DNA of 12,632 nucleotides from JBJFGR01 sp051892875 (GCA_051892875.1 JBJFGR010000071.1:1-12632); one strand, 5' to 3'. Counted from the first letter of the stretch, positions 1 through 5,770 are shown. The notes: generated by a model not told the origin, from the sequence alone. Numbers and translations: made by a program.

Positions 1-177
1 AATAATTCAAGTCGTGAAATTCCACAAGAATTGACAGAAGAAATGATGTTTAAGCCATTGTCTGAAGTTCAGCAGATTTTGGAAGAATATAATTTGAAAT
101 GTCATTCTTATGAAATGGTATATGATGACGATAAAAAGTTATCAGAACAAATCATAACAATAAATGATATAGAGTAA
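1..177 (+). CDS. C-terminal end of an unknown protein (partial)
   Basis: An open frame runs in from before the window and ends at TAA 175-177, giving the last 58 residues of a protein. The visible part is acidic (it contains QELTEEMM and YDDDKK) and probably helical around SEVQQILEEYNL. No known domain or motif can be recognised. The following gene begins 44 bases later with its own strong ribosome-binding site. Function cannot be assigned from this fragment. Confidence 0.6.
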   Translation, partial: NNSSREIPQELTEEMMFKPLSEVQQILEEYNLKCHSYEMVYDDDKKLSEQIITINDIE

Positions 178-204
178 TTCTGCTTTATAACTTTTATTCT
201 TTTT

Positions 205-212
205 AAGGAGGG
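205..212 (+). promoter_or_regulatory. Strong Shine-Dalgarno sequence AAGGAGGG
   Basis: AAGGAGGG ends 9 bases before the ATG at 222 and is almost fully complementary to the 16S rRNA 3' end. It is the best ribosome-binding site in the window, fixes the start of the small gene at 222-422, and supports that gene being real despite its size. Confidence 0.8.
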
Positions 213-221
213 AAAATTGTT

Positions 222-422
222 ATGCCAGAAATGACTAATGAAGAGCATAAAGAATTTATGGATGCTCAAATTAAAAAGATAGAAGTAGATAAATGGTTAG
301 AAGGTGAGCGTATTGGGAGAGATCCTGGTGAAGAATATGTAAAAAAATGGATACGTGAAAGAGCCGACAAATTCAGAAAAGAATGGATTGAGGAAGAAAA
401 ACATAATACTAAATACAATTAA
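222..422 (+). CDS. Small highly charged protein, unknown function
   Basis: This 66-residue protein is rich in Glu and Lys and has no Cys, signal peptide or membrane segment. Stretches such as EEHKEFMDAQIKKIEVDKWL and RADKFRKEWIEEEKH suggest an almost entirely alpha-helical, cytoplasmic protein. The start is fixed by the AAGGAGGG site at 205-212. An intrinsic terminator begins 4 bases after the stop, so it is the last gene of its transcript. No family is recognised. The real-gene call rests on the ribosome-binding site, the frame and the terminator. Confidence 0.75.
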   Translation: MPEMTNEEHKEFMDAQIKKIEVDKWLEGERIGRDPGEEYVKKWIRERADKFRKEWIEEEKHNTKYN

Positions 423-425
423 AAT

Positions 426-455
426 AGAGCGTCTTGGAGGCGCTCTTTTATATTT
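426..455 (+). terminator. Intrinsic terminator after the gene at 222-422
   Basis: AGAGCGTC (426-433) pairs with GGCGCTCT (439-446) in an 8-bp stem with one T-G wobble and a 5-base loop. TTTTATATTT follows. It lies directly after the stop codon at 420-422 and closes the upstream transcription unit. Confidence 0.85.
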
Positions 456-528
456 GGCCATATACTTATATCCCCAAGGCCAAAAATGCCCCAGAGAGCG
501 CTTCTGATGCGCTAAATTTTCCTCGGGG
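453..528. other. Non-coding stretch with two compound hairpins
   Basis: No gene is present between 423 and 692. TTTGGCC (453-459) can pair with GGCCAAA (478-484). A larger structure follows: CCCC-A-GAG (489-496) pairs with CTC-GGGG (522-528) with one bulged A, and encloses an inner hairpin AGCGC (497-501)/GCGCT (509-513) with a 7-base loop. The G/C runs stand out from the AT-rich surroundings. There is no T tract after the outer stem, so it is not an ordinary terminator. It could be a small structured RNA, an mRNA end-stabiliser or a DNA-level site; nothing decides between these. Confidence 0.4.
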
Positions 529-536
529 GAAGGAAT

Positions 537-617
537 GTAAACATAATTTTACATAATTTTAGGCCCTTTGTAAACATCTTTTTACTAATAGGAAAAGAAG
601 TGTAAACTTCTTTTTAC
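537..617 (+). promoter_or_regulatory. Cluster of three GTAAA-N6-TTTAC palindromes (cluster A)
   Basis: Three copies of a 16-bp inverted repeat lie at 537-552, 570-585 and 602-617, each GTAAA, six variable bases, TTTAC. Their starts are 33 and 32 bp apart, about three helical turns, so they would face the same side of the DNA. The last copy starts 27 bp before the first base of the -35 element of the promoter at 629. The same element recurs at 3102, 3143, 8583 and 8656. The spacing suggests operators for a dimeric DNA-binding regulator. The regulator is not identified. Confidence 0.65.
593..615 (+). terminator. Hairpin with T tract overlapping the third palindrome
   Basis: AAAAGAAGT (593-601) and ACTTCTTTT (606-614) form a 9-bp stem closed by GTAA, a GNRA-type tetraloop in RNA, and the stem runs into a T tract. 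This has the form of an intrinsic terminator placed just upstream of the promoter at 629. It may be a backup terminator for upstream transcription. It shares its bases with the 602-617 palindrome, so either or both roles are possible. Confidence 0.55.
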
Positions 618-628
618 ATAAAATAGGG

Positions 629-657
629 TTGACAAAAGTAAAATAAAAAGGTATAAT
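629..657 (+). promoter_or_regulatory. Near-perfect sigma70-type promoter
   Basis: TTGACA (629-634) and TATAAT (652-657) are both exact consensus hexamers with the optimal 17-bp spacer. Transcription would start near 664 and read into the gene at 693. The -35 is preceded by ATAAAATAGGG, which is nearly the same at 8672-8682 and similar at 3159-3169 before the other two promoters. The consensus quality suggests strong use by the host polymerase. Confidence 0.9.
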
Positions 658-692
658 TAAGATAGAAACTTAAATAAAAAGGAAAAAGAAAT

Positions 693-1337
693 ATGGAAAA
701 GCTCACCCTTAAGGATGTTGTATCTGTAATTGGTGCAGATAATGTAATGACTGTTAAGGCACACCAGCGTGCAATGAAACAGTATCGACTTGAAATTTCA
801 CAGATTAAGGAAGTCCTTGACGTTGCTCGCGAGTCAATTGAAGCAAAACTTCCAAATCACATTGGTAAGAAGGAAGTCCGCGAAATCAATGAAGATATTC
901 GCACTATTCAGTCTGCTCGTGAAAAGTTGGTCGAACTGAAGGACAAGATTCGCAAAAGTGAACTTGTATGTAAGACTATCTTCCTCAATGCAAAGGAACA
1001 GCTTGCAAAGCGTCAGTCTCGCTCTAATCAGACCGAAGTTCGTAAGGAAATTCCAACTCATTCTCGTGAAGATTGGCAGGCTTTCCTTCGTAGTAAGATT
1101 GCGGAACTTAAGGCTAAGAAGGCCGCAGAACAGAAGCAGTATACTGAAAAGACTGCAACTAAGACTCAGACAAATGAACCTAAGATTGCACAGGAACCTT
1201 CTGACAAGGACGTTAAACGTGTCGCTAATGATCTTTTGGGTCTTTTAAATCTCATTCAAACATTCGACCAGCCAATCCGTCCTCGTTCTTCTCGCGATGA
1301 ACTTGAAGATCTTTTTCGTGGACTGCGTTGGTTTTAA
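693..1337 (+). CDS. Basic, probably coiled-coil protein of unknown function
   Basis: This 214-residue protein is rich in Lys, Arg, Glu and Gln. Residues about 25-100 are a continuous run of helix-forming residues with heptad-like spacing, suggesting a coiled coil. Residues about 105-175 are hydrophilic and low in complexity, probably a flexible linker. The C-terminus (VANDLLGLLNLIQTF, then RSSRDELEDLFRGLRWF) looks like an amphipathic helical tail. A purine-rich AAGGA lies upstream of the ATG, and the strong promoter at 629 lies just before. Arginine is encoded almost only by CGT and CGC, whereas genes such as 7539-8255 use mainly AGA. Together with the promoter this suggests high expression or a different origin. 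No family is recognised; a DNA-binding or scaffold-like role is only a guess. Confidence 0.85.
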   Translation: MEKLTLKDVVSVIGADNVMTVKAHQRAMKQYRLEISQIKEVLDVARESIEAKLPNHIGKKEVREINEDIRTIQSAREKLVELKDKIRKSELVCKTIFLNAKEQLAKRQSRSNQTEVRKEIPTHSREDWQAFLRSKIAELKAKKAAEQKQYTEKTATKTQTNEPKIAQEPSDKDVKRVANDLLGLLNLIQTFDQPIRPRSSRDELEDLFRGLRWF

Positions 1338-1361
1338 TGAAAATAAAGGATTTTAAATTAT

Positions 1362-1790
1362 ATGTCTAAACTTTATATTTTGCGTGGAGTGCCTGGTTCT
1401 GGCAAGTCGACTTATGGAAAGAAAATTGTTGATAATGCTATTGATGCAGGTCTCTCCGCAATTAAATTTGAAGCTGATGACTTTTTCATGAAAAATGGAA
1501 AGTATAATTGGAATCCTAAGTTAATTGGAATGGCACATAAGTGGTGTCAGAATTCTGTTCGTAAAGCACTTGATGCGTATGACGTTGTAGTTGTGGCAAA
1601 TACTAATTTGGGATTGGCTGATGTTAACACTTATGTTAAGATTGTAAATGATGCACTTGCTGATTTTGAAGTAGTCGCTATCCATAGAAATCACCAGAAC
1701 ATTCATAATGTTCCTGAAGAAACACTGGAAAAGATGCGCGCAAAGATGGTTGATTTTCCTGGAGAGACTATACTCAATACAGATAAATAG
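1362..1790 (+). CDS. P-loop kinase of the AAA_33 / N4BP2-like type
   Basis: This 142-residue protein opens with a Walker A loop, GVPGSGKST (residues 9-17), straight after the first beta strand. It continues with FEADDFF (36-42) and an H-W-C-Q segment around 59-63, the pattern seen in NEDD4-binding-protein-2-like and phage polynucleotide-kinase-like P-loop kinases. VVVVANTNL (75-83) is the second core strand, and HNVPEETLEKM (115-125) resembles the lid region with its conserved VP. The family phosphorylates nucleic acid ends or small substrates using ATP; the substrate here is unknown. There is no separate phosphatase domain, so a repair role like that of T4 Pnkp cannot be assumed. AAGGA lies 14 bases upstream of the start. 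It ends in TAG, followed after one codon and in the same frame by the ATG of the HNH gene. Confidence 0.88.
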   Translation: MSKLYILRGVPGSGKSTYGKKIVDNAIDAGLSAIKFEADDFFMKNGKYNWNPKLIGMAHKWCQNSVRKALDAYDVVVVANTNLGLADVNTYVKIVNDALADFEVVAIHRNHQNIHNVPEETLEKMRAKMVDFPGETILNTDK

Positions 1791-1793
1791 TCT

Positions 1794-2213
1794 ATGAATT
1801 ATTTAAAAGTATATTATCAAATCATTGCTAAAGCAGCTGGACGAACTCAGTCCATCCTTTATGATAAGCATCATATTATTCCACAGAGTATGGGTGGACC
1901 AGATATTGAAACGAACTGGATTTACTTAACTCCACGTGAACATGTGGTTGCTCATCATTGTCTTGCTTGTGCTTATCCAGAAAATGAAAAATTGAATTCT
2001 GGTTTTAATGTAGCTGATTTAAAGAATTATGATTGTTATCGATATATGATGCGTATTCATGATTTAGGTCAGTGTTTAGAAGCAACTAAGAAAAAGAAAG
2101 AAACAATTGAAAAGATAATGCTTTTATGTAATGCTATTCAGACTATGAATATCGATGCAATTCCTGTGACTAAAACTGGTGATGGCAAACGAATTAAAAG
2201 GACTAAAAAGTAA
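1794..2213 (+). CDS. HNH endonuclease, probably a free-standing homing type
   Basis: This 139-residue protein carries an HNH motif: HHIIP at residues 26-30, a Gly-Gly turn at 34-35, Asn41, and REH at 48-50 followed by a His pair at 54-55. This spacing is typical of phage-encoded HNH nucleases, many of which are homing endonucleases. The first His pair and the last His would bind the catalytic metal. The rest is a basic helical tail ending in KRIKRTKK, suited to DNA contact. It sits 3 bases after the kinase gene, as an insertion between metabolic genes would. No intron halves are visible around it, so a free-standing mobile gene is more likely than an intron-encoded one. No clear ribosome-binding site precedes the ATG, which suggests translational coupling. 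Confidence 0.88.
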   Translation: MNYLKVYYQIIAKAAGRTQSILYDKHHIIPQSMGGPDIETNWIYLTPREHVVAHHCLACAYPENEKLNSGFNVADLKNYDCYRYMMRIHDLGQCLEATKKKKETIEKIMLLCNAIQTMNIDAIPVTKTGDGKRIKRTKK

Positions 2214-2254
2214 TGAAATCTTTAAAATATTTGACACGTCTCTATAAAAAGTAA
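2213..2254 (+). CDS. 13-codon mini-ORF coupled on both sides
   Basis: An ATG at 2213-2215 overlaps the TAA of the HNH gene (TAATG), and its own TAA at 2252-2254 overlaps the ATG of the next gene (again TAATG). It would encode the basic peptide MKSLKYLTRLYKK. The two one-base overlaps exactly fill the gap between neighbours, which is the form of a translational-coupling relay: ribosomes ending HNH could restart here and then on the ATP-grasp gene. No ribosome-binding site precedes any of these starts. It could equally be a remnant, or a chance frame in a 40-base gap. Confidence 0.4.
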   Translation: MKSLKYLTRLYKK

Positions 2255-3105
2255 TGACAGAAGAAGAATATAAACAAGAATGGTTAAATGGTATGCATCA
2301 AACGGAATATAATGCATGCCGTTTTTCTAATAATAAAATACAATATTGTTTTGATTGGTTAAATAAAAATGTTCCTAAATGGAATACAAGAACTGATATT
2401 GTCAAAGATGTTTGTGCTCAAAAATTAAAGATTGCTTCCAATAAAGAATATCAAAAGAAATGTCAAGATTGGGCAGATAAATTATCTGCTTATTATAAAA
2501 CACAAAAGATCTTAGGAAATCGATATGTTCTTCCAACTTATGAAATTGAAAACATTACAGAAGCTGGAACATTCTTAGGAACTAAAAATAATATAATTGT
2601 AAAGTGTAATCATGGAAGTGGTTGGAATAGGCTCATAAATCTTCATCAGCCCTATAATGAATCAGAGAAAAAGTTGAATGAATGGCTTACTCTGAATTAT
2701 GCTTATATGACTGGTTATGAAGCACAATACGAAAATATAAAGCCAACATTAATTGCACAACGAGAATTCATATCGCACCCACTTGATTGGGGATTTTGGT
2801 GTGTCAATGGAGAAATCCAAGGTATATCATTAACTAAGAAACTTGGAAAGAACTTAGAAGAATATATTGGATTTGTGGATGAACATGGAAAATACAATTC
2901 TTGGTATATTGGTGCAGAACCTCAAATGAGAAATCTTCCAAAATCATGGGACTATCAATTAGAAGGTTTGAAAGAAATCGCTAAAACATTATCAAAAGGA
3001 TTTGATTTTGTTCGAGTAGATTTATATTGCTATCAAAAAGAATTCTATTTTGGAGAAATGACTTTTACACCATGCTCTGGAAAACTCAATTGTATAACTT
3101 TGTAA
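2254..3105 (+). CDS. TupA-like ATP-grasp protein
   Basis: This 283-residue protein matches the TupA-like ATP-grasp pattern. Residues 88-94 hold the NRYVLP lead-in, KCNHGSGWN (117-125) is the glycine-containing nucleotide loop, KLNEWLTLNYAY (140-151) and the NIKP segment (161-164) follow, FWCVNGEIQ (181-189) is a core strand, and FDFVRVDLY (250-258) with GEMTFTPCSG (267-276) form the metal-binding C-terminal core. In bacteria these proteins occur mostly in cell-surface polysaccharide or teichuronopeptide gene clusters and are thought to form carboxylate-amine bonds. A phage copy could modify the host surface, the virion or a small molecule, but no substrate is indicated. The protein stops only 7 residues after TFTPCSG, where many relatives run on, and the usual TFTPGSG has Cys for Gly. 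Its stop codon lies inside a regulatory palindrome. Confidence 0.85.
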   Translation: MTEEEYKQEWLNGMHQTEYNACRFSNNKIQYCFDWLNKNVPKWNTRTDIVKDVCAQKLKIASNKEYQKKCQDWADKLSAYYKTQKILGNRYVLPTYEIENITEAGTFLGTKNNIIVKCNHGSGWNRLINLHQPYNESEKKLNEWLTLNYAYMTGYEAQYENIKPTLIAQREFISHPLDWGFWCVNGEIQGISLTKKLGKNLEEYIGFVDEHGKYNSWYIGAEPQMRNLPKSWDYQLEGLKEIAKTLSKGFDFVRVDLYCYQKEFYFGEMTFTPCSGKLNCITL

Positions 3106-3158
3106 ACATAATTTTACTAAAAGAAAAAGAAGTTTCTGTAAAGTAAACTTCTTTTTAC
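3102..3158 (+). promoter_or_regulatory. Pair of GTAAA-N6-TTTAC palindromes (cluster B)
   Basis: Two copies of the 16-bp element lie at 3102-3117 and 3143-3158, 41 bp apart (about four helical turns). The first is identical in sequence to the copy at 537-552, and the second to the copy at 602-617. The first contains the TAA stop of the ATP-grasp gene. The second starts exactly 27 bp before the -35-like hexamer at 3170, the same distance as in clusters A and C. Confidence 0.6.
3124..3156 (+). terminator. Strong intrinsic terminator ending unit 1
   Basis: AAAAAGAAGTTT (3124-3135) and AAACTTCTTTTT (3145-3156) form a perfect 12-bp stem with a 9-base loop, ending in a T tract. It lies 18 bases after the ATP-grasp stop codon and closes the 693-3105 unit. 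Its 3' arm overlaps the palindrome at 3143-3158. Confidence 0.8.
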
Positions 3159-3164
3159 AATAAA

Positions 3165-3189
3165 GAGGGTTTCCAAGACCCTCGTTTTT
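3165..3189 (+). terminator. Second hairpin with T tract
   Basis: GAGGGT (3165-3170) pairs with ACCCTC (3178-3183), and GTTTTTG follows. It looks like a second intrinsic terminator in tandem with the one at 3124. It overlaps the -35 and spacer of the putative promoter at 3170-3197, so transcripts from that promoter would not contain the full hairpin. Confidence 0.6.
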
Positions 3190-3197
3190 GTTATATT
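3170..3197 (+). promoter_or_regulatory. Putative promoter of unit 2 (degenerate -35)
   Basis: TTTCCA (3170-3175) occupies the place that TTGACA holds in the two other modules, preceded by the same GGG and 27 bp after the start of a palindrome. TATATT (3192-3197) lies 16 bp downstream and would start transcription near 3204, ahead of the gene at 3225. The weak -35 suggests lower basal activity or need for an activator bound at the palindromes. Confidence 0.5.
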
Positions 3198-3224
3198 TTA
3201 CTTGTTAAATTAAAGGAAATTTTT

Positions 3225-3893
3225 ATGTATATTCGTCAGGATTGTACTCCTATACAGTTTTTTAATATTGCGCATGATAAAATTAATGAAGAGTATCAGC
3301 ACACTGTAGAAAGTTATAAGTCCCAGCTAAAAAACATGGACAGAATTATTGCTAGTGACCATTTAAAGAATTTCAATGAATTTGTTGAAGATTTGAAGGC
3401 GTCAAATGCATATCATAGCATTACTATGATAAATGATCAACAACGTGGAAATTTTGCTGGTTCACTTTATTGTAATTTAACGTCTCGTGATCCTGGACAA
3501 TATGGTTTGAAGCCACAAGTAACTGTTAAAGTTCCGTTTGGTCTTGATGGAAATAATGGCTTTTATTTGTCTGATGTGACTTCTTCTTCAATTAGATGGA
3601 TACGAACTTCAGTGAAATTTCCTAATGTCTATATCGATCTTAAGGGCGATAAGTATGATTATTTTGTTGATGCTCTTAAGTTTATTGGCCAAGTAGTTAG
3701 AAAGTATGATGATATTTATCCTGATGGACAACATTGGAATATGTTGTTTGAAGATTATTCTCGTGATTATCGAATTCCTCCAGAGGATGATAAGGAACGC
3801 TATCCAATTTATTTGTCTGCATGTTCTATGCAGAATAAGCTGAAAAAGTATTTTGAAATTCATTCACTTTGTAAAGAAAGAGTTTGTAAGTAA
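3225..3893 (+). CDS. Unknown 222-residue phage protein
   Basis: The ATG is preceded by AAAGGAA at a suitable distance and by the putative promoter at 3170. The N-terminal third (about residues 14-65) is helical and charged, with possible coiled-coil character around HTVESYKSQLKNMDRII. The middle (about 70-140) alternates short strands with Gly-, Pro- and Ser-containing turns, such as LTSRDPGQYGLKPQVTVKVP. The C-terminal part is mixed, with helices around YFVDALKFIGQVVRKY. There is no signal peptide, membrane segment or recognisable catalytic motif. It is the first gene of a unit that continues with the deaminase 3 bases later, so a link with nucleotide metabolism is possible but unproven. Confidence 0.8.
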   Translation: MYIRQDCTPIQFFNIAHDKINEEYQHTVESYKSQLKNMDRIIASDHLKNFNEFVEDLKASNAYHSITMINDQQRGNFAGSLYCNLTSRDPGQYGLKPQVTVKVPFGLDGNNGFYLSDVTSSSIRWIRTSVKFPNVYIDLKGDKYDYFVDALKFIGQVVRKYDDIYPDGQHWNMLFEDYSRDYRIPPEDDKERYPIYLSACSMQNKLKKYFEIHSLCKERVCK

Positions 3894-3895
3894 TT

Positions 3896-4291
3896 ATGAA
3901 ACGAAGCACATTTGAACAATATGTAACAGAATACTGCGAGGATTTGGCATTAAAAGAAAATTCTCATCAATACAAGCGTTGTAGACATGCTTGTGTTCTG
4001 ACATATAATGATGTTATTATTTCCAGTGGTGTGAATTCAAAACTGTTCAATGATTTTACGAAACAGTATAATGATTTGAAGGCAATGCATGCGGAGCCTG
4101 TGGCAATTATGCGTGCTATGAAACACCATAGTAAGATTATCCATAAGTGTGAATTGTGGGTATGCCGAAACAATGAAGTTTCAAAAGAATCTCGCCCATG
4201 CCCTATGTGTCAGAAGATTATTAAATCATTTGGAATTAAACGAATTCACTATACACAGGCAAATGGTGAATGGGTAGATGAGAGGCTATAA
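3896..4291 (+). CDS. Zinc-dependent cytidine/deoxycytidylate deaminase-like protein
   Basis: This 131-residue protein carries both halves of the deaminase zinc site: HAE at residues 65-67 (His as zinc ligand, Glu as proton shuttle) and PCPMC at 101-105 (two Cys ligands). HACVLTYNDVIISSG (31-45) is the usual first beta hairpin, and IKRIHYTQANGEW near the end is the terminal strand region. Family members hydrolyse the amino group of a cytosine, adenine or guanine base or nucleotide. In phages they most often act on dCMP or other pyrimidines, but the substrate cannot be read from this sequence. It is compact compared with T4 dCMP deaminase. It begins 3 bases after the previous stop with no clear ribosome-binding site, consistent with coupled translation. 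The Nudix hydrolase follows 8 bases downstream, suggesting nucleotide-pool management. Confidence 0.85.
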   Translation: MKRSTFEQYVTEYCEDLALKENSHQYKRCRHACVLTYNDVIISSGVNSKLFNDFTKQYNDLKAMHAEPVAIMRAMKHHSKIIHKCELWVCRNNEVSKESRPCPMCQKIIKSFGIKRIHYTQANGEWVDERL

Positions 4292-4298
4292 ATAAGTT

Positions 4299-4733
4299 AT
4301 GAAAGAATTAAGTTGTGGATTTATTTTAATTGACGAAGAAAGTCATAAAATTTTAGCTTGTCACCCTACTGGAAAGAAATACTTTCGTGGATTTTGGGAT
4401 ATTCCAAAGGGTCACATTGAAAAAGGTGAAACTTATATTGATTGCGCTAAGAGAGAATTATTTGAAGAAACAGGATTTAAGATTCCAAATGGAAGTGCAA
4501 TCGTAGATATTGGTTTGAACAAGTATCTTGAAAATAAGGATTTGTATGTATATGCTTGGATTGGAAAGATTGACAAGTCCAAGATGAAATGCACTTCTTA
4601 CTTTAATATAAATGGAAGACAAGTGCCTGAAATAAATGGTTTTGAATTGGTTGATGATATTACATATTTCTATCCAAAGATGAGACCAATTATTAAGAAG
4701 GCACTTGAAAGAATGAACATTAACCTAGGATAG
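4299..4733 (+). CDS. Nudix hydrolase
   Basis: This 144-residue protein contains a complete Nudix box from G38 to F60 (G-x5-E44-x7-R52-E53-L54-x-E56-E57-x-G59-F60), with all metal-binding glutamates present. The lead-in FRGFWDIPKGHIEKGE is typical of Nudix proteins that cleave dinucleoside polyphosphates or nucleoside triphosphates, including the Ap4A-hydrolase-like branch. It would release a phosphate-containing product from an X-linked nucleoside diphosphate; candidate jobs are clearing damaged nucleotides, cutting alarmones or removing RNA caps. The true substrate is unknown. It follows the deaminase gene in the same unit. It ends in TAG, and the reading frame stays open in the same phase for 136 more codons, covering the next gene. 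Confidence 0.92.
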   Translation: MKELSCGFILIDEESHKILACHPTGKKYFRGFWDIPKGHIEKGETYIDCAKRELFEETGFKIPNGSAIVDIGLNKYLENKDLYVYAWIGKIDKSKMKCTSYFNINGRQVPEINGFELVDDITYFYPKMRPIIKKALERMNINLG

Positions 4734-4889
4734 TTTATACTTACAAATACAGCGGATGGAATTGTTAATTGGCTTAAAGAAAATAAAAGAGGTTTAACAT
4801 TCAAGTTCTATAATCATGGAACTGGAAGTGGTAATAATCTGCTTTGTAATAATTGGACTATTTACATTCAAGATGAAGCGAATACGTTT

Positions 4890-5141
4890 ATGTATGAAGT
4901 CGCTGAAATTCAAGAAAACAAATTAAAGATATACAATCGTCAAGTGACTTTTAATGGTCATGCAGCTGTATTTAAAGAATCTTGTGATGATTGCTTATAT
5001 TTAAATAAAACAGTCGACACTGTAAGAGAAAAGGATTTGGAAAAGTTTACCAAATTTTATATTAACAGAATTAAATGGGCTAAGAAACTTTATAAAGAAA
5101 ACTTGATTAAGAACATTTGTAAGGAAACTATAGATGATTAA
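4890..5141 (+). CDS. Paralogue of the 5134-5526 gene with no visible true start
   Basis: The first in-frame ATG (4890) gives 83 residues and has no ribosome-binding site. The frame is open back to the TAG of the Nudix gene (4734, 52 codons further), with no ATG, GTG or TTG. The upstream codons are probably coding. Their translation, FILTNTADGIVNWLK, lines up with the start of the next gene, MIKTHDRQGIRDYFK, and further matches follow: YEVAEIQENKL against YEIAYLENDKL, and a Lys-rich helical end with IKNICKE against IERICHE. The two genes are therefore tandem duplicates. Codon 4734 (TTT) aligns with the neighbour's ATG, so this copy has either lost its start codon, uses a non-standard start such as ATA at 4737 behind AGGA, or is reached by readthrough of the Nudix TAG. 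Function is unknown. It overlaps the next gene by 8 bases. Confidence 0.6.
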   Translation: MYEVAEIQENKLKIYNRQVTFNGHAAVFKESCDDCLYLNKTVDTVREKDLEKFTKFYINRIKWAKKLYKENLIKNICKETIDD

Positions 5142-5526
5142 GACGCATGACAGACAAGGAATACGTGACTATTTCAAAAAACTTGGAATGGAAATTAAAA
5201 CGATTGAGTACCAAGGATGGTACAAAGATATGATTTGCTATCCAATTGTTGATAATAATGGCACTATTAACTTGTATGAAATTGCTTATCTTGAAAATGA
5301 TAAGCTTTATAAGCCTATTAGATATGTTGAACGTTTTGATGATCACGGATGTTATTTTCTTACTGAGAAAGATAAAAAAAATTCAGTCAAGATTCCTTAT
5401 GGAAAAGTAGTAGAAAATGATTGTATTTCTATTGTTAATAATTATGCATATAAATTCAAACAAGCTAAGATGCGTTTCAAAAAAGAAAAGATAGAAAGGA
5501 TTTGCCATGAAGAAGACTGTGACTAA
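5134..5526 (+). CDS. Unknown small protein, second of a tandem pair
   Basis: This 130-residue protein begins 8 bases before the end of the preceding paralogue, so the two are probably coupled in translation. It starts with a short helix (GIRDYFKKLGMEI), continues with predicted strands (MICYPIVDNNGTINLYEIAYLEN) and ends with a long Lys-rich helix (YAYKFKQAKMRFKKEKIERI). The helix-strands-helix order resembles that of the paralogous genes at 9046-10840. No catalytic motif, signal or membrane segment is visible. The similarity to its neighbour is visible by eye but low, suggesting an old duplication. Confidence 0.75.
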   Translation: MIKTHDRQGIRDYFKKLGMEIKTIEYQGWYKDMICYPIVDNNGTINLYEIAYLENDKLYKPIRYVERFDDHGCYFLTEKDKKNSVKIPYGKVVENDCISIVNNYAYKFKQAKMRFKKEKIERICHEEDCD

Positions 5527-5707
5527 GACTAAGAAAGATTCTAAAAAAGATTCTAAAAAGAAAGAAACTAAAAAAGAACCAAAAGTTAAAAAAGAAAAGA
5601 AACCTAAAGAAGTTGTGGAAGATCGTACTCCAACTACATTGGAAGTTTGGGATGGAGAAGGTCATAAAACAACATATAAAATAGATTACGAAGGGCATAT
5701 CATCTAA
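5507..5707 (+). CDS. Small protein with a Lys-rich tail
   Basis: This 66-residue protein starts inside the end of the previous gene (20-base overlap, different frame), with AAAGGA just upstream. Residues 2-36 are almost wholly Lys, Glu, Asp, Ser and Thr and include the tandem unit KKDSKKDS, reflected in a 12-base DNA repeat. The C-terminal 25 residues (TLEVWDGEGHKTTYKI and beyond) look like a small beta hairpin. The basic, disordered tail suggests nucleic-acid binding, as in histone-like tails, but no family is recognised. A terminator follows 25 bases after the stop, making it the last gene of unit 2. Confidence 0.75.
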   Translation: MKKTVTKTKKDSKKDSKKKETKKEPKVKKEKKPKEVVEDRTPTTLEVWDGEGHKTTYKIDYEGHII

Positions 5708-5732
5708 AAAATTTGGAATAATTTACATAATT

Positions 5733-5759
5733 AAGAATATCAATTGATATTCTTTTTTT
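5733..5759 (+). terminator. Intrinsic terminator ending unit 2
   Basis: AAGAATATC (5733-5741) and GATATTCTT (5746-5754) form a perfect 9-bp stem with an AATT loop, followed by five T. It lies 25 bases after the stop of the Lys-rich gene. Confidence 0.88.
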
Positions 5760-5770
5760 ATATTTTATTT

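Noticed and set aside
423..692. tRNA genes in the non-coding gaps, expected near a CCA-adding enzyme.
   Set aside because: No cloverleaf with a T-loop GTTCRANNC and matching acceptor stem was found here, in 5708-6200 or in the other gaps.
2231..2236. TTGACA before the ATP-grasp gene as a -35 element.
   Set aside because: No -10-like hexamer lies 16-18 bp downstream; that position is the start codon region. The hexamer falls within the 13-codon mini-ORF.
4286..4294. TATAAATA at the end of the deaminase gene as a T4-type late promoter for the Nudix gene.
   Set aside because: It overlaps the deaminase stop codon and lies only a few bases before the Nudix ATG, leaving almost no leader. Chance is likely in AT-rich DNA.
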